Assembly: GCA_040902535.1 (NCBI GenBank)
Contig: JBBDXD010000018.1
Coordinates: forward strand, 124,001-188,000
Length of the DNA: 64,000 bases
Origin: Dehalococcoidia bacterium
Lineage (GTDB): Bacteria > Chloroflexota > Dehalococcoidia > DSTF01 > JACRBR01
Reading direction: 5' to 3'
Below the pieces are notes generated by a model. That model saw only the letters and a list, made by a program, of their open reading frames with translations. It did not search any database and was not told the DNA's origin. The translations under genes and the position numbers were made by a program. Each line of letters begins with the position of its first letter. Within the stretch, counting starts at the first letter, position 1. Of this stretch, positions 25,662 through 35,288 are shown piece after piece.

Positions 25662-27584
25662 TTATGCCAGGGCGGGTTCGTCGATCTCGGCAAGCTCTTG
25701 TTCGCTGAGCAGTTCGCGCAGGATCTGCGGGAAGCGCGGCGGGTAGACCTCGTACAGGTATTCGTACATCTGCTCGATCATCCCCGCCGTGTCGTCGATG
25801 CACATCCATGCGCGCTGGATCTCGTTGATGCCGAGGAACGTTTCGCGCGCGTGCTCTTGCATCAGCGCGAGGATGCGCTGAATGCCCCGATCATCGATCG
25901 CGCAGCTCGTGATGAACTTGCCGTTCTCCGCGCGCACCTGGCGGATGAGCGCCGAAGCCCGAGAGCGGCGCTGCTCCGCGTTGCGCAGATGCTGCTCGGA
26001 CTCGGCGCGCTTCTCGTCGCTCCCGGCACGGTCACCGAGACGCGCGATGCCCCTGCGGAGGTACGCGATACGCGTATCGATGAAGATCTCCAGCACGCGG
26101 TCGAGCCCTTCGAGGGCGCGCTGGGGCAGCGGGCGAAACGAATGCGAGACCCGCTCGGCGACCGCGGGGCGCTTCAACTCCGCCCTGAGGATCTCGGTGA
26201 TGCCGATCGCGTGCATGTACGGCCACTTGTGGCGGTCTTCGTCCGGCTGCCAGCCGAAGTTACACGCCCGCTGCATGATGCGGACGTGCATGGCGAGCTT
26301 CGTGGCGTCGTCGAGGTCGTCGTCAAACTCGTAGCCGCGCGCATCGAGTTCGGCGCCGCTGAGCGGAATCGCAAGGTCGTGGCCGAAGCTCGTGAGCAGC
26401 GACTTGAACGCATCGGCGATGAAGCGCCCGGGCTCCCAGAAGATGAACGGCCAGCGGCGAAACACCTCTAGGTCGTTGTCGACGCCGCGGAACTCGCCCG
26501 CGTGCAGCGGCGGGTAGTGCCCGTCGCTGCGCAGCACGAGCCGGATCTCGGGCGCCCACGACACCTGGTGGAACTTCATGTGGGGCAGCGCGCGGCCGGA
26601 ATCACGCAGCTCATCGAGATAGTCGTCGGGCGTCACGAAGCGAATGTCGGCGTGGTGCTCGGCGCGGACGGCTTCCCACGCATCGCCCATGATGTCGAGC
26701 GCTTCCTCGCCGAAGTCCATGAGTTCGAGATCCTGGATGTAGAGCAGGAGCGCATCATCCGGCGCCGCTTGGACGGCATCGCGGAGGACTTGCGCGTACT
26801 GCTCGACGGCGGCGGGACGATCGATGGGAAACTCGACGAACTTGCGCTCACGGTACTCCTCATCGAGCACCCAGTACTTGCCGAGGATGTAACCTTGTGC
26901 CTTGAGGCGCTCCGGTTGCCACTTTGTGATCGGCCGCCAGATCTCCTGCGAGATCGGAAAGTGGCGTGGCAGCGCGAGGAGGCCGTCGCCGATCGTGAAC
27001 GGCCCGTAGACCGGATCGGCGCCCTCGGGCAAGCCTTCGAACGCAAAACGCGCTTTGCGCTCGCTGAGGTTCGGGAAGATGACGTATTCCATGCCAGCCC
27101 GCGTGAAGCCGGCGAGCTTGTGCGCGTCGATCGACCCTTCCATCGGGAATGCGCCGGCGTGGCGCGGTTCCGGCGCGCCGAGCACGTCGTGCAGGAACTC
27201 GCGGTTCATGCGCAGCTCATCGGTCAACTCGTCATCGGTGAGCATGGCGATGTGCGTGTGGAAAGCGTTGCCGTACACGGGGTAGATGGCGCCGGAACGA
27301 TAGGCCTCGCCGAGGCGGCTGAACGTATCCGGCATGAAGCGCTTGATCTGCATGAGGACTTCGTTCGTCGCTTCGAGGCACACCGTTGCGCCGAGCCGCG
27401 CCCCCATCTCGACGAGACCGCGGTAGATATCGCGGTTGGCCTCCGCGCGCCGGCGCACCCAGTTGTCGTTGCCGACGGCTTCGCGCTTCACATCTTCGTC
27501 GGCCAGCCCGTCGAGCACCTTGCGGGGCAGGTCCCACAGCGGTTCCTGAGCGTGGAACGCCAGGATTACGTTGACTCGCTTCAT
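25662..27584 (-). CDS. GH57-like glycosidase, divergent
   Basis: A 640-residue protein of the GH57/38 (beta/alpha)7-barrel type. It begins VNVILAFHAQEPLWD, where the conserved substrate His sits, and has AFPMEGSID (candidate nucleophile Glu) and LLYIQDLELMDFG (candidate acid). The last ~200 residues are helical. The motifs are weaker than in its two neighbours, so the substrate may differ. ATG 27584 lies right behind GGGTGAGG. It is the last member of the run of alpha-glucan genes. Confidence 0.75.
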   Translation of the reverse strand: MKRVNVILAFHAQEPLWDLPRKVLDGLADEDVKREAVGNDNWVRRRAEANRDIYRGLVEMGARLGATVCLEATNEVLMQIKRFMPDTFSRLGEAYRSGAIYPVYGNAFHTHIAMLTDDELTDELRMNREFLHDVLGAPEPRHAGAFPMEGSIDAHKLAGFTRAGMEYVIFPNLSERKARFAFEGLPEGADPVYGPFTIGDGLLALPRHFPISQEIWRPITKWQPERLKAQGYILGKYWVLDEEYRERKFVEFPIDRPAAVEQYAQVLRDAVQAAPDDALLLYIQDLELMDFGEEALDIMGDAWEAVRAEHHADIRFVTPDDYLDELRDSGRALPHMKFHQVSWAPEIRLVLRSDGHYPPLHAGEFRGVDNDLEVFRRWPFIFWEPGRFIADAFKSLLTSFGHDLAIPLSGAELDARGYEFDDDLDDATKLAMHVRIMQRACNFGWQPDEDRHKWPYMHAIGITEILRAELKRPAVAERVSHSFRPLPQRALEGLDRVLEIFIDTRIAYLRRGIARLGDRAGSDEKRAESEQHLRNAEQRRSRASALIRQVRAENGKFITSCAIDDRGIQRILALMQEHARETFLGINEIQRAWMCIDDTAGMIEQMYEYLYEVYPPRFPQILRELLSEQELAEIDEPALA

Positions 27585-27671
27585 CCTCACCCTTCCCCTG
27601 GACGCACGCTGTCTGAGACGACCTCTCTCACGCTACGATATCGGCCATGAGATTCGCGGCCGTGCGGCGTA

Positions 27672-28979
27672 TCAGTCCCAGAACAACTGGTCGTGGATCT
27701 TGTGCTGGATGTCTCGCGCGGCGACGACCTTGTAGTACGCGTCGCGCTTCACGTGTTCGGCAGCGCCGCTCAGATTGATGGAGCGGAACGCGTTTACGAT
27801 GACATCGGCCTGCTGATCGAGACCGCGTGCGATCATGTTAACGTCCCAGTGCGGTCTGCGGCTCGCCCACCAGAACTGGCAGGAGTGGAGCGCCGGATCC
27901 ATGAGCCCGCGCGCGATCTCGGCGTGACGCTGGCTGACGGCGCCATCGGCGGACTCCTGCGCAAGCTGCACGAGCGCCAGCGCGACATCGACGTGTTCCC
28001 ACTGCAGCTTATGGATGTAGTTGCCCGGCGCCTGCCACAGCGGGTACGGCACGCCCGCGGCGATGTCTTCGTGGGAAGTGCTCCATGATGCGGGCTTCGG
28101 CTCGATGACGTCGCCGCGCGGGAACTGCTCCATGATCTCGCTGATCGTCGATGACGCGATGCGGTCGACATCTTCAACGGGCGGTGCTTCCGTCATGGTG
28201 AGCAGCGCCCGCGTGCTCTGCGCGAGGGGGCGGGCCTGCACGACAGCCTCGTAAGGGTGGACCGCCTCGTAGGCCTCGGCGAGGAACAACTGGTCCCAGT
28301 TCTCGATGTGGTGGCCGAACGTCTCGGCGTCCATCGCCGTAACGATGTACATATCGCCCTCGTTGCCGTGCGCCTCACGCAAGTGCTCGACGAAGCCCTT
28401 GCCATCGATGTCCTGGAATGAGATGCGGTTGCTCAGCACGTCGTCGCGGAAGATGACCGCCAGATCGACGCCATCGGCGGACTTCGCCTGATAGACGACG
28501 TTTGTGGGCCATGGTGCGGGGCACGCGACGCCGCTCATGATCACCCACTCGTGCCCGAAGTCCGCGATAGGGTCGAGGATGGCGCGGTCGTAGCACATTT
28601 CCGGCGGGAAGAAGCCTTTCGGGTTGTACGCGTCGCCGAAGAAGTGCTTGTTGGTCAGGTGGTTGCGCCGGATCTGGCGCCGCTGTTCCTGGGCGTCGAT
28701 GAGCGGCAGGATCGCGTGGTACTTCGCCGAACCGACGAACTCCACCTGCCCGTTCTCGGCGAGTTCGCGCAGCCCATCGATGACATCGCCGTAGCCGCTC
28801 TCGTAGAGCATTTCCGTGAGGACGCCGTTGATGTTGACGTTGACCTTGGCATGCGGCTGCTGCTTGAACACGTCGATCAACGGCCGGTAGGACTCATCGA
28901 CGACCTTGCGGAGCACCTCCGGGATCTGGATTGGCGGCTGATAGAAGTGGAGCAGCGAGGCCCAATAGATCGTTGACAT
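27672..28979 (-). CDS. GH57 family glycoside hydrolase
   Basis: A 435-residue protein close to the catalytic unit of GH57 amylases and glucanotransferases. LLHFYQPP opens the barrel, GFFPPEMCYD holds the likely nucleophile Glu (about residue 126), and TAMDAETFGHH the acid Asp (about residue 218). It acts on alpha-1,4-glucans in the cytosol, probably in breakdown or chain rearrangement. The start ATG 28979 gives the family N-terminus. A 138-base gap with a CAGGCC-TTAC-GGCCTG hairpin (29033-29048) separates it from the branching enzyme. Confidence 0.87.
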   Translation of the reverse strand: MSTIYWASLLHFYQPPIQIPEVLRKVVDESYRPLIDVFKQQPHAKVNVNINGVLTEMLYESGYGDVIDGLRELAENGQVEFVGSAKYHAILPLIDAQEQRRQIRRNHLTNKHFFGDAYNPKGFFPPEMCYDRAILDPIADFGHEWVIMSGVACPAPWPTNVVYQAKSADGVDLAVIFRDDVLSNRISFQDIDGKGFVEHLREAHGNEGDMYIVTAMDAETFGHHIENWDQLFLAEAYEAVHPYEAVVQARPLAQSTRALLTMTEAPPVEDVDRIASSTISEIMEQFPRGDVIEPKPASWSTSHEDIAAGVPYPLWQAPGNYIHKLQWEHVDVALALVQLAQESADGAVSQRHAEIARGLMDPALHSCQFWWASRRPHWDVNMIARGLDQQADVIVNAFRSINLSGAAEHVKRDAYYKVVAARDIQHKIHDQLFWD

Positions 28980-29117
28980 GTGTTGGCCGCGCGGCGGCCG
29001 CGTCCCTTTCCGCTATGTCCGGGATAGCGGGACAGGCCTTACGGCCTGACCTGCCATCGCACCGAATCGGCTCCCGGGGCCGTCGTTGCGCCCCTTCTAT
29101 TGTTGATCATCTGCTCG

Positions 29118-30812
29118 TCATCGCCCGCGGGTGGCGTCGGCGGGGCGGCCCGTCCTGCCCTCGCGCGCTTCGAAATCGCGCGGATCGGCATCCGGGAAGA
29201 GCTTGTCGCGCTCGTAGAGCGCCCTGACGGACGCCATGTCCACCTGCCCCTGCTCGATCTGCATGGCGACGCTGTTGAAGCGCTCGACGTGGCTGGTGAA
29301 GCGCAATTCGGCGTATTGCCGGGCCTGGCCGGTGGTGACGAGAAACGGCCAATCGCTCGACTCAAGCAGCAAGAGTTCCCGCGCAAGCTGTGCGAGCGCC
29401 TCAGCCGGCGCGCCGGGGCGCTGGGCGACGATCTCCTCCATGCGGCGTTGGGCGCCGTTGATGATCGGCCACATCCACGACGTGTCGGCGTTGTACCAGG
29501 TGAAGTGCGTGCCCTGCTGTCCCCACGAACCTTCGGGCAGGGACACGACGTCTTCGGCCGGGTGCTCGCGCACGTACTGCGCGGCGCCCGTCAGGTCGAC
29601 AACCTCGCTCCGCGAAAGATTGCGCAGGACTTCCTTCAGCCAGGCGACACCCTCGAACCACCAGTGACCGAAGAGTTCGGTGTCGTACGCCGCGCTGACG
29701 ATGCCGTACTTGCCACTGGTCGTCGCGTACGACGCGATCTGCTGCTCGACAAGATCGCTGAAGTGCCGCGCGTGGTCCTTCGTGCGCTCGAAAGCGGCGT
29801 GCGGTTCGTAGAAGTCCTTGTCGCCAAGCTCGACGCGGGCGCCCGTCGTGCGCCAGTAGTGGAGCCCCGACTCGCCGTCTTTCTTGTGGAACTCGCGGTA
29901 GACGAAGTCGCCGGGGTAGCCGTGGTCGGCCGACCATACCTGCAATCCGGTCTCGACGTTCCGTCCGATGGCGGCTACGCGCGGATCCGCAACCCAGTAC
30001 GGCTGGAAGGTCGTGCGTTCATTTGGTGCGGGATAGTCAGGCTGTGGCACGGTGTAGCGCTTGGGCACCTGGCCGTAAGGGCCGACGGCGTCGCCGGCCG
30101 CCTTGCCGACGGGCTTGCCGCCCAGGATGGCGTTGGTCTCGACGAAGAAGACGAGCAGGCCCTGGTCGGCGAGGAACGCCTCGAGCCCCGGCTTGTGCTG
30201 CCCGTCCTCGCGCAGGTAGCCCGCCCGATAGGCGCACTCCGGCAGCCAGAAGGACTCCGGCTTGCGTCCGAAGTGCCGTTCGTATGTGCGTACGCCCTGC
30301 CGTATCTGCGCGTAGATCGACGAGTCGCGCTCGAACAGCGGCAGATAGCCGTGCGTCGCGGCGCTCGTGGCGAGTTCGACGTAGCCCTGGTCCTGCAGCC
30401 TGCGAAACGCGCCCAGCAGATCGCGGCCGAAGCGATCGCGGAATTCGTGCAGCAGGCCGGCGAACCGATCGCGATAGAACGTGGCGACGTACGCGCGGTG
30501 CGGCTCGCCCTCGCGCTCGAATCGGCTGATGTCGCTCACGGCTCGCGCGAGTTGGTCTTCGATGTAGTCGTCGAGGTTGCGCAGGATATCGCCGTCGGCG
30601 AGTTGCTCGGCGAGCACCGGCGTAATGCTGATCGTCAGACGATACGGCACGCCTTCGGCGGCGAGATCGTGAAGCGCGGAGAGCAGCGGTATATACGTGT
30701 CGGCGGCGCCTTCGTGGATCCACTCTTCACCGTGAGGCCAGCGACCCGCCATGCGGGCATACGGCAAGTGGGAGTGGAGGACGAATGTGAACGCGCCTTG
30801 CTTCTTGCTCAT
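29118..30812 (-). CDS. GH57 1,4-alpha-glucan branching enzyme
   Basis: A 564-residue GH57 branching enzyme, which moves alpha-1,4 chains to alpha-1,6 positions in glycogen. Signatures are FVLHSHLPYAR (residues ~10-20), FWLPECAYRAGY with the nucleophile Glu, VSAAYDTELFGHWWFEG with the acid Asp, and a helical C-terminal part (GTHFTWYNADTSWMWP). Length matches characterised archaeal and Thermus enzymes. It follows glgC by 36 bases in which GGCTCCG-TGG-CGGAGCC (30818-30834) forms a hairpin, so expression could be tuned between them. Confidence 0.92.
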   Translation of the reverse strand: MSKKQGAFTFVLHSHLPYARMAGRWPHGEEWIHEGAADTYIPLLSALHDLAAEGVPYRLTISITPVLAEQLADGDILRNLDDYIEDQLARAVSDISRFEREGEPHRAYVATFYRDRFAGLLHEFRDRFGRDLLGAFRRLQDQGYVELATSAATHGYLPLFERDSSIYAQIRQGVRTYERHFGRKPESFWLPECAYRAGYLREDGQHKPGLEAFLADQGLLVFFVETNAILGGKPVGKAAGDAVGPYGQVPKRYTVPQPDYPAPNERTTFQPYWVADPRVAAIGRNVETGLQVWSADHGYPGDFVYREFHKKDGESGLHYWRTTGARVELGDKDFYEPHAAFERTKDHARHFSDLVEQQIASYATTSGKYGIVSAAYDTELFGHWWFEGVAWLKEVLRNLSRSEVVDLTGAAQYVREHPAEDVVSLPEGSWGQQGTHFTWYNADTSWMWPIINGAQRRMEEIVAQRPGAPAEALAQLARELLLLESSDWPFLVTTGQARQYAELRFTSHVERFNSVAMQIEQGQVDMASVRALYERDKLFPDADPRDFEAREGRTGRPADATRGR

Positions 30813-30848
30813 GCTGCGGCTCCGTGGCGGAGCCCGCCGGTCCTTTCG

Positions 30849-32138
30849 CTATACGGTGTATGGGAAGTGCTTTTCCGGCGAGCGCATGGTCGTGCCGCTG
30901 GGGATGGTGCCGTCCTGGACACCCTCCGCGACGACGTTAGGGCCGATGACCACGTTGCGCCCGACGCGCACGTAAGGCTCGACACGCGCACGCTTCCCGA
31001 TGATGGTAATACCGCAATTCACGATATCCGGACGCTCGCGGTTGATCGTCCAGTCATCGCCATAGCCAACATAGGCGTTCTTGCCGACGACCGTCTGCTT
31101 GTCGACGATCGAGCGCTCCACGATGGCGCCGGATTCGATCCGGCAGTCGTCGAAGATGATCGAATCGCGCACGACCGCGCCCTCCTCGACGAAGACGCCC
31201 GGCGACAACACCGAATGCTCGACGTGGCCGTTGATGATGCTGCCGAGGTCGAGCAACGACCGCGAGATGTACGCGCGATGGCCGATCTTCGCGGGCGGGT
31301 AGCCCGTCACGCGCGAGCGGATGCGCGTATCGGGGTCGTACATGTTCAGTTCGGGCAGGTCTTCGAGCAGATCCATGTTGCCGTCGTAGTAGGACTCGAT
31401 CGTGCCGACGTCACGCCAGTAGCCTTCGAACTGAAAACCGTAGACGTTCTGGGTCGGATCTTCGACCATCGCCGGGACAATGTCGCGACCGAAGTCGTGC
31501 GTGGTGTCGAGCCGGGCATCGGCGACGAGCTGCTCAATGAGCGCGCGTCGGTTAAAGACGTAAATGCCCATGGAGATCAGGTTCGACTGCGGCTGTTCCG
31601 GCTTCTCGTCGAACTCGACGATGCGGCTGTCTTCGCCGAGTGTGAGCACGCCGAAGCGGTGGGCCTGATCCATCGGGACGCGGTACAGCGGCACCGTGAC
31701 ATCGGCGCCCTTCGCGACGTGGTACGAGATCAGTTCGTCGTAGTTCATCTTGTAGACGTGGTCGCCGGCGAGGATCAGCACGACATCGGCGCGCGACTCT
31801 TCGAGGTAGTAGATGTTTTGGAACACGGCGTCTGCCGTGCCGCGGTACCAATCCGAACTCTCGCGTCCGAGGTACGGCTGGAGCAGCGTCACGCCGCCGC
31901 CGGCGCGGTCCAGGTCCCACGGACGGCCGATGCCGATGTGGTCGTTGAGCGAGCGCGGCCGATACTGCGTCAGTACGCCGACGCGGGTGACGCCTGAGTT
32001 GACGATGTTGCTGAGCGCGAAGTCGATGATCCGGTAGCGTCCGCCGAAGATGACGGCGGGCTTTGCACGCTCTTCGCTGAGGACGCTGAGGCGATCGCCC
32101 TGGCCTCCAGCCAGGATGAGCGCCACGACGCGTTTCAT
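30849..32138 (-). CDS. glgC: Glucose-1-phosphate adenylyltransferase
   Basis: A 429-residue nucleotidyltransferase making ADP-glucose for glycogen (or as donor for TreT). The N-terminal domain has ALILAGGQGDRLSVLSEERAKPAV, RIIDFALSNIVNSG, GTADAVFQN and AGDHVYKMNY; the C-terminal left-handed beta-helix has repeated isoleucine/valine rungs. ATG 32138 is used; GTG two codons before is possible. It follows treT by 14 bases and clearly belongs to the same operon. Confidence 0.94.
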   Translation of the reverse strand: MKRVVALILAGGQGDRLSVLSEERAKPAVIFGGRYRIIDFALSNIVNSGVTRVGVLTQYRPRSLNDHIGIGRPWDLDRAGGGVTLLQPYLGRESSDWYRGTADAVFQNIYYLEESRADVVLILAGDHVYKMNYDELISYHVAKGADVTVPLYRVPMDQAHRFGVLTLGEDSRIVEFDEKPEQPQSNLISMGIYVFNRRALIEQLVADARLDTTHDFGRDIVPAMVEDPTQNVYGFQFEGYWRDVGTIESYYDGNMDLLEDLPELNMYDPDTRIRSRVTGYPPAKIGHRAYISRSLLDLGSIINGHVEHSVLSPGVFVEEGAVVRDSIIFDDCRIESGAIVERSIVDKQTVVGKNAYVGYGDDWTINRERPDIVNCGITIIGKRARVEPYVRVGRNVVIGPNVVAEGVQDGTIPSGTTMRSPEKHFPYTV

Positions 32139-32152
32139 CGACACCCCATGAT

Positions 32153-33448
32153 CTAGTGCCGCACGCGCTGTGCGGAGCGCGGGCGCTGAGCCTGCGTGGA
32201 CAGTCCGGCCAGGTCGCGAAAGATGTTGAGGTAGTCCCGCAGGTAGCGCGTAGTCAGGAACTTGTCCCGTACGTACTCGACTCCTTCCGCGCCCATCTGG
32301 TCCGCCGCTTCGCGGTTGTGGAGGAGCGAGAGAAGCCTCTCCGAACATTCCTCGGCTGTGTTGACCAGGTATCCCGTCTTCCCGCTCACGATCTGCAGTG
32401 GAATGCCACCCACGTTCCCCGCGACTACTGGACGTCCCTTCCATAGCGCCTCCGAGACTACGAGCCCGAATCCTTCGCGGACCGACTTCTGGATGACCAC
32501 GCGCGCCGCGCGCTGGAACGCGTTGACCTCGATACTGCCGACGCCGTTGAGGTTCGAAAGGATGTGGATGTCGAAGTCCTCGCCGGCGCGGCGCACCGTG
32601 CGCTCGTACCAGTCCCAGCCTTCCGGGTCGTCGCTGGCCATCGACGCGATCATGACGAGCTGGAGTTCGGGGAACTCGATCTTGGCGTTGCGATAGACAT
32701 CGATCACGCCGAGCGGGTCCTTCCAGGGATCGAAGCGCGAGATCTGCGTGACCATCGGCCGGTCGGGGTCGACGCCGTAGCGCTGGAGGATGCCATTGAC
32801 CGTGTCGATCGGGAGGTCGACGTTCTTCGGACTGAGCGGATCGATGGCGGGCGGCACAGAGTAAATGTGCGGGCCGGTGAGGTCGTCCTTGACGTAGTCG
32901 GGAAGCGTGAAGATCGCTGCGTCGTACCGCTCAATGTGCGGGCGCAGAAAGTCCCAGACCTGCACCTGAGCTTCGGTGAGGTCGATATGGCAGCGCCACA
33001 CCCATTTGCCCCGATGTGAGCCCGTCGCCTCATCGAGGAACGAGAGCATGGCGGCCGGCTGCGGGTCATGAATGACCACGAAGTCGTAGGAGTCATCGAA
33101 CAGGTCGGCGTTGAGCTTGTTGTAGTTGAGCCAGATCTCGCGGGCGCCGGGGGTCCAGTCGTAGTACATCCCCTGCAGACTGTTGTGCATCGCCTTGGTG
33201 ATGTTGAAGAACTCTTCGGCGCCCTTGATCACCTGCCAGTCGGCGTGGAGACCCACGTCGTTGAACAGCGGCACCATCGTTGCGAGGATCTCGGCGACGC
33301 CGCCGCCGAACGCGGTCGCGTTGACGTGCAGGACGCGCGCGTCCTTCAGGGAGTCGGCAAGGGCGAGAATCTCCTCGGTCCGTTCGTCGCCGATGATCTG
33401 CCGGTAGTCCTCGAGGGATTTCGGCGTCGTGGGGACGGAACCGAGCAC
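32153..33448 (-). CDS. treT: Trehalose synthase TreT (GT4)
   Basis: A 431-residue GT-B enzyme that couples NDP-glucose to glucose, giving trehalose. Typical segments are NATAFGGGVAEIL (about residues 43-55), VIHDPQPAAML, VSRFDPWKD-like ISRFDPWKDPLG with the phosphate-binding Arg and Lys, and EGFGLVVSE, the E-x7-E motif. All catalytic features are intact. The GTG overlaps the previous stop by one base (TAGTG) and has AGGAG upstream, so translation is coupled to the paralog. ADP-glucose from glgC next door is a likely donor. Confidence 0.92.
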   Translation of the reverse strand: MLGSVPTTPKSLEDYRQIIGDERTEEILALADSLKDARVLHVNATAFGGGVAEILATMVPLFNDVGLHADWQVIKGAEEFFNITKAMHNSLQGMYYDWTPGAREIWLNYNKLNADLFDDSYDFVVIHDPQPAAMLSFLDEATGSHRGKWVWRCHIDLTEAQVQVWDFLRPHIERYDAAIFTLPDYVKDDLTGPHIYSVPPAIDPLSPKNVDLPIDTVNGILQRYGVDPDRPMVTQISRFDPWKDPLGVIDVYRNAKIEFPELQLVMIASMASDDPEGWDWYERTVRRAGEDFDIHILSNLNGVGSIEVNAFQRAARVVIQKSVREGFGLVVSEALWKGRPVVAGNVGGIPLQIVSGKTGYLVNTAEECSERLLSLLHNREAADQMGAEGVEYVRDKFLTTRYLRDYLNIFRDLAGLSTQAQRPRSAQRVRH

Positions 33449-34689
33449 TAGCTTCTCCTGTGGAGCGCGTTCAATACCTGAAGGTAGTCACGTAGATATC
33501 GGGTGATCAGAAATCGCCGTGCAACGTGGCGGCGGCCGTTTTCCCCATATCGCGCGGCCAACTCCCGATTTTTCAGCAACAGTTCGATGCCTGCGGCGAA
33601 TTCCTCGTTCGTGTGCGCGACGATCCCCGTCTGGCCGTCGATCACCTGCTCCTGCAGGCCGCCCACCGGCGCCACGACGCAGGGGCGCTCCTTCCAGAGC
33701 GCGTCGGACACCCACATGCCGAAGCCCTTGCGGAGTCCCTTCTGGATGATCACGTCGGCGGCGCGCTGGAAGACGTTGACCTCTACGTTGCCCACCTCGT
33801 TGCCCATGTTGAGCACGAAGATCTGGTGGTCCTCGCCGCAACGGCGTGCGAGGTCGTCGTAGCACTGGCGTCCCTGCGGATCCTGCGGCTCGGTCGTGAG
33901 AATCACGGCGAGTTGGAGGCCCGGGAACTTCTCGTAGAGCGTGCTGCACGCATCGGCGGCGCCCATGAGGTCACTGGCAGCATCGCACGGCGACACCTGC
34001 ACGACCAGCGGCTGCTCGGGGTCGATACCGTAACGCTCCAGCACGGTGCGGACGACATCATCCGGGAGAGGCATGTTGCGCGGGCTATTCGGATCGATCG
34101 CGGGCGGCACGATGTACGTCTTGATGTTGCCGTTGTCTTCCCGCTTGAAGCGCTCCGTTTCGAAAATAGCCGCATCGAACTGGCCGATGTGTTGGCGCAG
34201 CTGCATCCAGACATCGTCCTGGGCGGACGACAGATCGAGATGCGAGTGGTACAGCCACTTCGCGCCGCCGTCGGCAACGTAGGACCGAATCGCGGCCGGC
34301 TGCGGATCGTGCATGATGACGACGTCGAACGGTTCGGTCAGGAGGCCGGCGTTCATCGCGGCATAACTGAGCCACGTATCCGTCATTTCCTGCGTCCACG
34401 ACACGTACACTCCGCCAAGCGCCTGATACATGGCGCGCGTCACGTGCGAGAACTCCTCGGAGGTGCGGACGACCTGCCACGAACAGTCGAGGCCCAGATC
34501 GGTCATCAGCGGGACGGACGAATTGAGCAATTCTGCGGTGCCCGTGCCGAAGCCCGTGACACTCAGATTGAGGACGCGTAAGCCTTCGATGGGTCGGGCG
34601 AGCGAACGTAGCTCATCGATGGCATCACGACCCGCCGAGTCGGCAAGGTCGTCCAACGCACGATGCGACAGCGCCAGAGTGCCGTACAT
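33448..34689 (-). CDS. TreT paralog, probable pseudo-glycosyltransferase
   Basis: A 413-residue protein clearly homologous to the following treT over its whole length (FGTGTAELL, VIMHDPQPAAIR, SHLDLS, YIVPPAIDPNSPRN). The donor-binding motifs are lost: ISRFDPWKD is replaced by VSPCDAASD, removing both Arg and Lys, and EGFGLVVSE by KGFGMWVSD, removing both Glu. It is thus unlikely to transfer sugar and may be a regulatory or structural partner of TreT. It is first in the operon, 46 bases past the mapped riboswitch, with GGAGG seven bases before the ATG. Confidence 0.88.
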   Translation of the reverse strand: MYGTLALSHRALDDLADSAGRDAIDELRSLARPIEGLRVLNLSVTGFGTGTAELLNSSVPLMTDLGLDCSWQVVRTSEEFSHVTRAMYQALGGVYVSWTQEMTDTWLSYAAMNAGLLTEPFDVVIMHDPQPAAIRSYVADGGAKWLYHSHLDLSSAQDDVWMQLRQHIGQFDAAIFETERFKREDNGNIKTYIVPPAIDPNSPRNMPLPDDVVRTVLERYGIDPEQPLVVQVSPCDAASDLMGAADACSTLYEKFPGLQLAVILTTEPQDPQGRQCYDDLARRCGEDHQIFVLNMGNEVGNVEVNVFQRAADVIIQKGLRKGFGMWVSDALWKERPCVVAPVGGLQEQVIDGQTGIVAHTNEEFAAGIELLLKNRELAARYGENGRRHVARRFLITRYLRDYLQVLNALHRRS

Positions 34690-34754
34690 ACGGTTTCCTC
34701 CATGGCATGCACAGGGTTGAAAGGGACGCCCGTTTAGGGTTGCCCGGGCACCTG

Positions 34755-34965
34755 CGCCTGCATCTCTGGTTCCTACGGGGTTAGCTGACGGATTCGGGCT
34801 CGAGACGTGCCCTACTCGCCGCCATCGGCGAGATTCACCCCACCCGCTACGAAGCTAACAGACCCGCGATTGCGAAAGCATTGCGACATCGCGGATGGAA
34901 GCATCGTGGCGGTATCTGGTTCCCCCGTTCCGCGCTCGCGACGGGGGCGCGGATTCGGCCAGGCT
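34755..34965 (-). ncRNA. c-di-AMP riboswitch (ydaO-yuaA type)
   Basis: Read on the minus strand, the leader has the conserved blocks of the ydaO class in order: GGGGGAACC near 34918-34927, GGGGTGAATC, a CTCGCC...GGCGAG stem, TAGGGC, and CCGAATCCGTCAGCTAACC followed by CCGTAGG (about 34773-34797). These are the family's ligand-binding junctions. It lies directly upstream of the TreT-paralog/treT/glgC/GH57 operon. In the known class c-di-AMP binding switches genes off, often for osmolyte, potassium and wall functions. The exact ends of the element are estimated; no clear terminator was identified behind it. Confidence 0.9.
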
Positions 34966-35288
34966 CGTTATGAAACATCCTAATCTTGCAGGTGAGACGC
35001 TGTCAATTTCCATAATGCGCGGACATCACGCAGCAACGGAGTTGCAAACCGCGACCGAAGCTACAGCGCGACGTAACGCCGCATCAAGCATCGAAAAAAT
35101 GAATAGCAGCTACGATGACGTATCATCGCTCACGGCTGCACGCTCGTCGGTCGGCAGAGGATTCGTATGTTGTCATCCGTCGCCCCCTCGCGTCACACAC
35201 TGCTTACAGCTGACGGCGGGGGTGGGGGTTAGGACACTGTGGGGTCAGATCCACGACGGAACGACGTGTCAACGGAGTACTGATAGAC
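34966..35288. other. Non-coding stretch upstream of the riboswitch
   Basis: Base composition is lower in GC than the coding DNA on both sides. Open frames here lack codon bias and start signals. It presumably holds the promoter for the riboswitch operon on the minus strand, but I cannot pick a convincing -35/-10 pair. Confidence 0.4.
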
